DNA of 64,000 nucleotides from Bosea sp. AS-1 (GTDB taxonomy: Bacteria > Pseudomonadota > Alphaproteobacteria > Rhizobiales > Beijerinckiaceae): contig NZ_CP022372.1 of NCBI RefSeq assembly GCF_002220095.1, forward strand, positions 1,584,501 through 1,648,500, read 5' to 3'. Made by a program: the position numbers and the translations under genes. Of the stretch, positions 34,228-41,213 are shown piece after piece. Position 1 is the first letter of the stretch. Every line of letters starts with the position of its first letter. The notes under the pieces are model-generated. The model saw nothing but the letters and a program-made list of their open reading frames with translations. It was not told the origin of the DNA and searched no databases.

Positions 34228-34863
34228 CTACTTCACCCCGCGCCGGCCGAATTCGGTACGCTGGCGTGGCGCGGGAGCCTGACGGTTCGCGCCGAGGAAA
34301 CCCTGCGGCTGGGCCGCGGCTGGCGGAGCGGGGATCGGCTTACGGCCGGCGATCGCCTGCTCCATGGCGCGTGACAGGGCGGAGTTTGCGCCCGCATCGT
34401 CGTTTTCGTTGGCGCGGCTGCGGCTAGCGAGGCTGTCGGAGCTGTTGCGCTCCGCGTCTGGTGCAGAGGCAGCGAACTGCAGGTAGAGCCAGAGGCCGCC
34501 GAGCAGGAGATAGAGCAAGCCGGCATATTCCATGCCGTTCATCGGATTGTCGGACGTCCGGATGATCAGCGCCTGGACCTGCAGGGCGATCGCCGTGCAG
34601 GTCGCGATGGCATAGATGCCGGCCACCAGTTCGCCGCCGCCGGCATCGCGGTTGCGGCGGATGGCGAAGCTGATGCGGTTGTACCCAAAAAAGACGCTGG
34701 CCAAGAAAAGGCTTGCGGCCAGGCGGTAGCGTCCTTCTCCGGGCGGGCCGAAAAAGGCCTCATGCTGGATGGCGATGCAAATCGACAGGACTGCCGTCTC
34801 GGCGAGGCCGAGTAGGGAAGATCGGACGAAGAATTGGCTGCGGCCGAGAGTGCCTGCAAACAT
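34228..34863 (-). CDS. Membrane protein of unknown function (DUF805-like topology)
   Basis: A 211-residue protein with about four hydrophobic helices in its first 145 residues ('SSLLGLAETAVLSICIAIQ', 'LAASLFLASVFFGYNRISFAI', 'GIYAIATCTAIALQVQAL', 'YAGLLYLLLGGLWLYLQF'). A hydrophilic tail rich in Ala, Pro, Gln and Arg follows. The 'RISFAIRRNRDAGG' segment between helices resembles DUF805 proteins ('R..D.G'), but the match is weak. The ATG at 34863 with GGAAGGA upstream is preferred. It converges on the SDR gene. Confidence 0.7.
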   Translation of the reverse strand: MFAGTLGRSQFFVRSSLLGLAETAVLSICIAIQHEAFFGPPGEGRYRLAASLFLASVFFGYNRISFAIRRNRDAGGGELVAGIYAIATCTAIALQVQALIIRTSDNPMNGMEYAGLLYLLLGGLWLYLQFAASAPDAERNSSDSLASRSRANENDDAGANSALSRAMEQAIAGRKPIPAPPAAAQPQGFLGANRQAPAPRQRTEFGRRGVK

Positions 34864-34950
34864 CGCGCATTCCTTCCGTGAAGGAAGCATAAGCTTGCAG
34901 CATGAAAGGCGCGTAAACGCGCGCCGCCTGACGCAGCAGTTTACCGTCCG

Positions 34951-35844
34951 TTACACGGGCTTTGCATGCAGGGCGATTTCCTGGCGCAGCATGACCGTAC
35001 CGTCTAGCTCAAAGCCGCGTTGTTCCAGGGTGATCCGAGGATCCTTCGCGTCGCCATCGATGCGGAAGAGATGCCAGGTGCCGAGTTCGCCATGGCCGTG
35101 CGGGCCAATCGAGGCGGAGGGGACGCCGACGATGGGAAAATCGTGCTGCGGTCCGGGCCGCCATGCGAGGGAGAAGGTGTGATTATGGCCGTGCAGGACG
35201 AGGTCGGCGCCCTTTCGCCTCAGCATCGTCTCGAAAGCCTCGGCATCGACCAGTTCGCGGGAGCGCCGCGCCCCGCCGACATAGGGCGGGTGATGGATCA
35301 GGACGACGCGGATCAGGCCTTCGTCGCGCGCCCGGTCGAGCAAGGCGCCGGTCCGCTCGGTCTGTTCCCGGCCGACGCGCCCGGTCGCCATCAAGGGCAG
35401 GGTCGGCACGGCGCTGCTGACGCCGATCAGGGCGACCGGGCCGCGTCGCTGGTACCAGGGATAGCCGCTGGCGCCGTCGTCGCTGCCGCTCCACGGAGCC
35501 AGCAGCTCCGCCAGCGCCTTCAGCGAGGAACGGGCATAGGCATCGTGATTACCGGGCACGAAGCTGACCGCCTCGCGCGGCCCCAGCGTATCCAGGAAGG
35601 CGACGGCGGTCTTGAATTCGTTCGGCAGGCCGATATGCGAGACGTCGCCGGTGCAGGCAATGTGATCGGGTGTTTGAGCATGGATATCGGCGACGATCCG
35701 CGCCAGAATGTCCATGTCATGCGCATGCCGGCGCTTTCGGCGCCAGTTGACGTAACCCGTCGCGCGCTTGCCGATGAGCTGATGCAGGGAGAACCCGGCG
35801 AGCGGGCCTAGATGCGGGTCGGACAGGTGCGCGAGCTTGAACAC
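34951..35844 (-). CDS. Calcineurin-like metallophosphoesterase
   Basis: A 297-residue protein with the full di-metal site: 'LAHLSDPHLG' (D-x-H), 'HIACTGDVSHIG' (GD), 'VSFVPGNHDAYAR' (GNHD), 'VVLIHHPPY' and 'LVLHGHNHTFS' (GHxH). The family includes cyclic-nucleotide and UDP-diacylglucosamine-type hydrolases, and the substrate is not predictable here. No signal peptide is seen, so it should be cytoplasmic. It lies between the DUF805-like gene and a 38-residue protein gene on the same strand. Confidence 0.88.
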   Translation of the reverse strand: MFKLAHLSDPHLGPLAGFSLHQLIGKRATGYVNWRRKRRHAHDMDILARIVADIHAQTPDHIACTGDVSHIGLPNEFKTAVAFLDTLGPREAVSFVPGNHDAYARSSLKALAELLAPWSGSDDGASGYPWYQRRGPVALIGVSSAVPTLPLMATGRVGREQTERTGALLDRARDEGLIRVVLIHHPPYVGGARRSRELVDAEAFETMLRRKGADLVLHGHNHTFSLAWRPGPQHDFPIVGVPSASIGPHGHGELGTWHLFRIDGDAKDPRITLEQRGFELDGTVMLRQEIALHAKPV

Positions 35845-35920
35845 GCTCCAGCGCTTGCCCTCGCCGCGGGCCGCCCGTCAAGCGCGCAATTCAGCGCGGT
35901 CGACGGGCCGGCAGGCGATC

Positions 35921-36037
35921 TCAGTTGGCGGCGCCGGTCAGCTCGGAGACGATACGCGAGTCGGTCAGGGTGACGGCGGGCTTCCAGACATAGGCCGGCT
36001 TGGCCTTGAAGCGGGAGATGATGAAAGAGAGCAACAT
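35921..36037 (-). CDS. 38-residue small protein
   Basis: A short frame from ATG at 36037 to TGA at 35921. It begins MLLSFIISRFKAKPAYVWK and ends with SELTGAAN. Almost every codon ends in G or C (about 33 of 38), which matches real genes here and is unlike random non-coding sequence. Composition suggests a short amphipathic or hydrophobic N-end and a soluble tail. The ribosome site (GGAACCCGAACC) is weak. I do not know a family for it. It is 76 bases upstream of the metallophosphoesterase gene on the same strand. Confidence 0.5.
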   Translation of the reverse strand: MLLSFIISRFKAKPAYVWKPAVTLTDSRIVSELTGAAN

Positions 36038-36171
36038 GGTTCGGGTTCCAGTGAACGGTCGTGTCTTTCTCCGTTATTTGGGGCGCGTTTGTGTCAATGC
36101 CAGCGTGTGCCCAGCGCGTCCGTCATGCGGTTTTTGCATAGACAATTAACCCGATGGTGAGAAACGAATCG

Positions 36172-36681
36172 ATGGAGCAAGACAAGCTGGCAGGCGCCGC
36201 CGCCGAGGAGAGGGGCTTCTCAGGTCGGCGGCGGCTGATGGTGCGCCTGCTGCACCTCTATTTCCGGCTCGTCCGCAGTGTCACTTTCGGGGTGCGTGCC
36301 GCCGTGCTCACCGGGAAGGGCGAGGTGTTTCTCGTCCGGCACACCTATATTCCCGGCTGGCAGCTTCCCGGCGGCGGGGTCGAGGTCGGGGAGACGGTGC
36401 ATGAGGCGCTGGCCCGCGAGCTCTCGGAAGAGGCCGGTATCGCGCCGACAGGCGAGCCCCGCCTGCACGGCATCTATTTCAACCGCCGAATCTCGCGGCG
36501 TGATCACGTCGCGCTCTATGTCGTGCGCGATTTCCGGGTCGAGAGCATCAAGCAGCCCGACCGCGAGATTGCCGAGGCGCGGTTCTTTCCGCTCGATGCC
36601 CTGCCCGACGGCGTGACACCTGCGACCCGCCGCAGGCTGGCGGAGATTGTCGAGGGGTTGCCGCCTGCCGCCGACTGGTGA
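36172..36681 (+). CDS. NUDIX hydrolase
   Basis: A 169-residue protein with a perfect Nudix box, 'GGGVEVGETVHEALARELSEEAGI' abbreviated here as G-x5-E-x7-RELSEE-x-GI. The N-terminal part carries a short hydrophobic/basic helix (LMVRLLHLYFRLVRSVTFGVRA). The core has 'IPGWQLPGGG' and 'ARFFPLDALPDGVTPATRR'. NUDIX enzymes hydrolyse nucleoside-diphosphate-X compounds, and the substrate is unknown. ATG at 36172 has GGTGAG ten bases upstream; ATG at 36154 is an alternative with no ribosome site. Confidence 0.85.
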   Translation: MEQDKLAGAAAEERGFSGRRRLMVRLLHLYFRLVRSVTFGVRAAVLTGKGEVFLVRHTYIPGWQLPGGGVEVGETVHEALARELSEEAGIAPTGEPRLHGIYFNRRISRRDHVALYVVRDFRVESIKQPDREIAEARFFPLDALPDGVTPATRRRLAEIVEGLPPAADW

Positions 36682-36714
36682 GGAGGGCGGCAGAAGCGGC
36701 AGAGGCTTCTTCCA

Positions 36715-38238
36715 TCAGTTCCCGCTCTTGGCGAGCGCGGTGAAATCCGTATCGAGCCTGGCGAGGGCATTCGCGATCTTCGCGCGCTTCTCCTTGATCC
36801 AGCTATCCTGCTCGTCGAGGCGCTGACGGGCCTCGCGCAGCATCCGCTCCATCTCGGCGGGCTGCGGACCGCCCGAGGTGGCGCGGTTCTTCACGATCGC
36901 GACCGGATCGAGCGTAGCGCGGAACTCGGCCTCGCTCATCGGCAGCTCCGCAGTGGGGAGGCCCATCTCGGGCGCCGCCTTGCGGTAGATCGCTTGCGCC
37001 TGCGCATAGGGAAAATCGGTCGGCTTGATGTTGTTGAGCTTGGCGTAGTCGACGACCTCCGAGGCGAAGTGGTGCCCCGCCCGGAAGGGCAATTTGTATT
37101 TGCGCATCAGGACGTCGGCCAGCTCCTGCGATGCGGTCCAGTCGCTGTTCAGCTCCTCCAGCGCGCGGTCGGGATCGATCACCAGGGCCTTCAGGATGCG
37201 ATCGAGGCCTTGCAAAGTCTTGGTGGCGCTGTCGATCATGGCGCTGTTGGCCTTCGCATCCTTGGCGTCGGGCATGCCGGGCGGGATGTTGTGGGCCTTG
37301 AAGACCGGGCCCATCGCCAGCGCAAGCGCGTTCGAGGCCTGCTCGCGCGTGCCGTTCAGCAAGCCGGGATTGCGCTTCTGCGGCATGGCGCTGGAGACAT
37401 AGGTATTGCCGCCGCCGGTGGTGCCGCCGCCTTCGCGCAGGAGGATCCAGGGACGGGGCTGCGCGTATTGCGTCATCACGTCCTCGATGAAGCTGCCGGT
37501 GTGCAGTCCGATGCCGGTGACGATGGAACCTGCTTCGACGGGCAGGTCGACAGCCGCGATCTGAGAGGCGTCGTAAGCGTTGTCGACGAGGGCGGAGAAG
37601 CCGAGATAGTCGGCCATGCGCTGGCGATCGAGCGGCCAACTCGTGCCGTTGAGGACGGTCGTGCCCATCGGCGAGTGGTCGACGCGCGTGTAGAATTCGC
37701 GGATGCGCTGGGCGTCCCGATCGAAGCCGGCAGCGAGGCCGAGGAGGTAATGGCCATAGCTGTTGGGCTGAGCCGCGACGCCGTTGGTGTAGTTCGGGAC
37801 GACGGTGCCCTGATGTGCCGCAGCGAGCTCGACCATGGTGCGCGTCGTCTTGCCGAGCTGCTCGGCCAGCGCCAAAAGCCGGTCGCGCATGATCGCGGCC
37901 CGGTAGGTCGCGTGCATGTCCTGGCTGGAGCGGCCGGCATGCAGCAGGGTGACCTCGACGCCGGCTTCCTTGATCATCAGCGGCTCGAAGGTGATGACGG
38001 TCGACGGGCGCTTGGCGCCGGGCTGGTTGCCGGCTTCGATCACCTTGGCAAGTCCCTGGGCGAGCTTCGGTGCCAGCGCCGGGTCGAGCAGACCTTCGTC
38101 CTTGTTGATGACCGCGCTCGCCTTGTTGATCTCGCCGAGCCAGAAGAATTCGTCGCGCGGTGGAGCCTGCTGGGCGAGGGCAGGGGCTGAGGATACGCCC
38201 AGCAGAACTACGCAGGCTGCGGCGAGATTGTGTGTCAT
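36715..38238 (-). CDS. Exported argininosuccinate-lyase-like protein (fumarase/aspartase superfamily)
   Basis: A 507-residue protein with a signal peptide (MTHNLAAACVVLLGVSSAPALAQ) followed by an ASL-like helical lyase. The conserved blocks are recognisable: 'LLHAGRSSQDMHATYRAAI' (HTGRSRND region) and 'SSAMPQKRNPG' (the GSSxMPxKxNP signature with the catalytic serine). The region normally reading GYTHLQxAQP reads 'NYTNGVAAQPNSYGHYLLGL', with Asn in place of the catalytic histidine. Export is unusual for this superfamily, whose members work in the cytoplasm. It is probably a lyase on an imported amino-acid adduct or a non-enzymatic relative. GGGAGG precedes the start. Confidence 0.82.
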   Translation of the reverse strand: MTHNLAAACVVLLGVSSAPALAQQAPPRDEFFWLGEINKASAVINKDEGLLDPALAPKLAQGLAKVIEAGNQPGAKRPSTVITFEPLMIKEAGVEVTLLHAGRSSQDMHATYRAAIMRDRLLALAEQLGKTTRTMVELAAAHQGTVVPNYTNGVAAQPNSYGHYLLGLAAGFDRDAQRIREFYTRVDHSPMGTTVLNGTSWPLDRQRMADYLGFSALVDNAYDASQIAAVDLPVEAGSIVTGIGLHTGSFIEDVMTQYAQPRPWILLREGGGTTGGGNTYVSSAMPQKRNPGLLNGTREQASNALALAMGPVFKAHNIPPGMPDAKDAKANSAMIDSATKTLQGLDRILKALVIDPDRALEELNSDWTASQELADVLMRKYKLPFRAGHHFASEVVDYAKLNNIKPTDFPYAQAQAIYRKAAPEMGLPTAELPMSEAEFRATLDPVAIVKNRATSGGPQPAEMERMLREARQRLDEQDSWIKEKRAKIANALARLDTDFTALAKSGN

Positions 38239-38568
38239 CGGCTTGTCCTCCCATTCCGTCTTTCAGCGCCAGCCGCCGTCGCGCGAGCGGGACCTTATAC
38301 GAACGTGACGGATGCAGTTTCGTTGCAGCCAATCCCCCAGCGTCCCGGATGTCCAGCTTGAGCGGCCTGGTCCGTGCATCGCATGGTTCATTTTGCGTGA
38401 TGCTGCGGATGGACGCGCCCGGACTGCTCTGCTACAGGCGCAGCCCATGACCGACCGGCACAGCCTGCGAGACCTGCGACGACCGACGCGCTGAATGCGC
38501 CTCTCCGGTCTGGGCGCTCGCGCGCCTCGCCCTCACTGCTCGCTTCCCTGCAGCCTTCTCCGGTCGCC
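38239..38568. other. Non-coding spacer between divergent lyase and acetyltransferase genes
   Basis: About 330 bases. It must contain the promoter of the exported lyase (minus) and possibly that of the acetyltransferase (plus). I see no repeat, hairpin, tRNA or convincing small gene. Overlapping frames exist but lack coding codon bias. Confidence 0.5.
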
Positions 38569-39084
38569 ATGACATCCCTGCCCCTGACCATCCGCCACGA
38601 GCTTCCCGTGGACAATGCCGCGATCGAGCGGCTGCATGAACGCGCCTTCGGTCCCGGCCGCTTCGCCCGCACGGCCTTTCGCCTCCGCGAAGGGGTGCCG
38701 CCCGATCCGGCTTTGTCCTTTGCCGCACATGTCGGCACCTTTCTCGTTGGCTCGGTCAAGGTGACACTGGTCGGCGCTGGCGGCCATCCAGCCCTGATGC
38801 TGGGGCCGCTGACGGTCGATCCCGCCTTCGAGGGCAGGGGCATCGGCGCCGCCCTGATGAACCGTTCGATCGAGGCTGCACGCGAGGCCGGGCACGATCT
38901 CGTCATGCTGATCGGGGATGCGCCCTACTACGCCCGCTTCGGGTTCAAGGTGATCCCCCTGGGGCAGCTCGTGCTGCCCGGCCCGGCCGATCCGGCGCGC
39001 TTCCTGGCGCTCGAGCTGGTCGAGGGCGTGTTGGCCAAGCGGCGCGGCGAGGTGATCTCGGCGCGCTCTATGGCGATGAGATAG
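38569..39084 (+). CDS. YhbS-type GNAT N-acetyltransferase
   Basis: A 171-residue protein. The acetyl-CoA binding site is 'LTVDPAFEGRGIGAALMNRSI' (R/Q-x2-G-x-G/A as EGRGIG), followed by 'LVMLIGDAPYYARFGF', the YhbS hallmark. The N-terminal 'LPVDNAAIERLHERAFGPGRFARTAFRLREG' also matches that subfamily. The substrate is unknown. It converges on the vWA gene. Confidence 0.88.
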   Translation: MTSLPLTIRHELPVDNAAIERLHERAFGPGRFARTAFRLREGVPPDPALSFAAHVGTFLVGSVKVTLVGAGGHPALMLGPLTVDPAFEGRGIGAALMNRSIEAAREAGHDLVMLIGDAPYYARFGFKVIPLGQLVLPGPADPARFLALELVEGVLAKRRGEVISARSMAMR

Positions 39085-39120
39085 ATCATCGTCATCGCGT
39101 CCGTCAGGACGCGCGATGAA

Positions 39121-41211
39121 CTATGTCTCGCGCCTGAAACGCCGGCCGCTCTCGCCGAGCCAGCCGGCAACGAGCGCGCCGAACAGGACCGCAAGTCCGA
39201 TCAACCCGACGAAGAGCGGCGAGATCTGCACGCCGCGGACGACGCCGGAATCGCTGATCCTGAGGCCGATCCAGTCGGCTCCGGCGAACTGGCTGCCGGA
39301 CCGCACCGGGACAATGCGTGGGATACTGACGTCGGAATCGCCTTCATGGCCGACCCGGCGCGAGGAGCCGCCGGTCGATTGCGCCAGCGACTGCAGGGCG
39401 TTGGGATCGCTGACCACATCCATCAGCTCGCGTGGATTCTCCGGTCCGACGCTGGCGAAGGCAGTGAGATTGTCGGCGGTGACGCGATAGAGGCCCAGCT
39501 CGGCGGTCGGGATGCGTGCCGTGAACAGGCCGGGCTGGCCGGCCTCCAGCGCGATCTGTCGGGACTCGCCATTGGGGCCGGTGATGGTGACGGGGGAGGG
39601 GTTGTCACCCAGCGTCTGGCGCTCGACCTCGATGGTGCCGTTGCGGGCGCTGGCGCGCAGCGCCTCCTCCTCCAGCTCCGGCTCCTTCATCAGCCAGTGG
39701 CTGAGGCGCCGGAGCAGGTCGAGATAGGGGCCGCCATTGCGGAAGCCGCGGGCCCAGAGCCATTCGTGGTCGGAAAGGAAGAGCGCGACGCGGCCCTTCT
39801 GCTCGCGCGAGAGCATGAGTAGCGGCTTGTCGCCGGGCCCGGTCATGACCGGCGCGGCACCGGGCCTGGCCTGGGCACCGACCATGCGCAGCCACTCGCC
39901 CCAGCGCGGCGGGTCGACCTCCGAGCCCGGCAGGTCGCGGGTGACGGGGTGGCGCTTGCCGAGGTCGCTGACGCGGGCGCGGTAAGCCTCGTCGATGACA
40001 CTGCCATCCGGCACCGCCGGCAGGATCTGGCCGAGCGGCGTGCGCGACAGCGTCTGTGAGCCGGCATATTCGGGGCCGGCGGCGACGAGCAGCGCCCCGC
40101 CGGCGCGGACATAGCGGACGATGTTGTCGAAATAGACCAGCGGCAGGATCGACTGGTTGGCGTAGCGGTCGAAGATGATCAGGTCGAATTCCTTGATCTT
40201 GACCTGGAACAGCTCGCGCGTCGGGAAGGCGATCAGCGAGAGCTCGTTGATCGGCGTGCCGTCCTGCTTTTCCGGCGGGCGCAGGATGGTGAAATGCACG
40301 AGATCGACATTGGCGTCGGCCTTGAGCAGGTTGCGCCAGGTGCGCTCGCCCGGATGCGGTTCGCCCGAGACCAGCAGCACGCGCAGCTTGTCCCTGACGC
40401 CCTCGATGGTGATGACCGCGCGGTTGTTGGCGAGCGTCAGTTCCTTGTCGAGCGGCGAGGCCTCGATCTCGACGACGTTCGGGCCGCCGCGGTCGATCCG
40501 CACAGGAACCTGCACGACCTGCCCGGTCGCAACCTCGCGGCGGGCGACGATCTCGCCATCGCGGCGGATGGTCAGGCCGGCGCGGCCGGGGCCACCCTTG
40601 TCCACGACGCGCAGCCGGATGATCTGATCCTTGCCGACGATGCCGAAGCGCGGCGAATCGACCAGCACGATGCGCCGGTCGATCTCGGCGTTGCGGCCGG
40701 TGGTCAGCACGTGAAGCGGAGCGCGCAGGCCGAGCACCTCGGCGTTGGGCGGAGCGTCATGGGCGAGGCCGTCGGTGATGGCGATGGCGCCGGCGACGCG
40801 CTCGGAAGGCACATCCGCGAGGCTGTTGGTCAATGCTTCGAACAGGCGGGTGCCGTCGCTGGTGCCCTGTGCGTCGCGGACATCGACGATGCGGGGCTCG
40901 ACATTGGGGATCGCGCGCAGTTGCCGCTCGACCTCCGCAAGGGCGGTGTCGGTCTGGGCCGTGCGGTCGGCAAGGCGGTTCGAGGCGGAGCGGTCGACCA
41001 CGACCGAGACGACATCCTTCACCGGCTCGCGATCCTCGAAGACGAGGGAAGGATCGGCGAGCGCGACCGCGAGGACGGCGAGCGCCAGAGCGCGCAGGAT
41101 GGCGCTGCGGCCGGCGAGGACGATCGCTGCGCCAGCCGCGATCGCCGCCAGCACGGCGAGGCCGATCAGCAGCGGCAGAGGGACCAGGGGGGCGAAGGAG
41201 AGGCTCCACAT
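39121..41211 (-). CDS. Large membrane protein with vWA-type domain (MoxR operon)
   Basis: A 696-residue protein anchored by N-terminal helices (about residues 8-55) and one C-terminal helix (about 665-685). A vWA-like domain starts near residue 65 with a MIDAS-type 'VVVDRSASNRLADR' (D-x-S-x-S). A Rossmann-like glutamine-amidotransferase-type domain follows (about 285-500), with 'LRVLLVSGEPHPGERTW' and 'YVRAGGALLVAAGPEYAG'. I see no catalytic cysteine-histidine pair. It is the last gene of a MoxR-DUF58-BatA/DUF4159 operon, two bases after the previous stop. The likely role is envelope protein assembly or stress tolerance, by analogy with Bat proteins. Confidence 0.82.
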   Translation of the reverse strand: MWSLSFAPLVPLPLLIGLAVLAAIAAGAAIVLAGRSAILRALALAVLAVALADPSLVFEDREPVKDVVSVVVDRSASNRLADRTAQTDTALAEVERQLRAIPNVEPRIVDVRDAQGTSDGTRLFEALTNSLADVPSERVAGAIAITDGLAHDAPPNAEVLGLRAPLHVLTTGRNAEIDRRIVLVDSPRFGIVGKDQIIRLRVVDKGGPGRAGLTIRRDGEIVARREVATGQVVQVPVRIDRGGPNVVEIEASPLDKELTLANNRAVITIEGVRDKLRVLLVSGEPHPGERTWRNLLKADANVDLVHFTILRPPEKQDGTPINELSLIAFPTRELFQVKIKEFDLIIFDRYANQSILPLVYFDNIVRYVRAGGALLVAAGPEYAGSQTLSRTPLGQILPAVPDGSVIDEAYRARVSDLGKRHPVTRDLPGSEVDPPRWGEWLRMVGAQARPGAAPVMTGPGDKPLLMLSREQKGRVALFLSDHEWLWARGFRNGGPYLDLLRRLSHWLMKEPELEEEALRASARNGTIEVERQTLGDNPSPVTITGPNGESRQIALEAGQPGLFTARIPTAELGLYRVTADNLTAFASVGPENPRELMDVVSDPNALQSLAQSTGGSSRRVGHEGDSDVSIPRIVPVRSGSQFAGADWIGLRISDSGVVRGVQISPLFVGLIGLAVLFGALVAGWLGESGRRFRRET

Positions 41212-41213
41212 GG

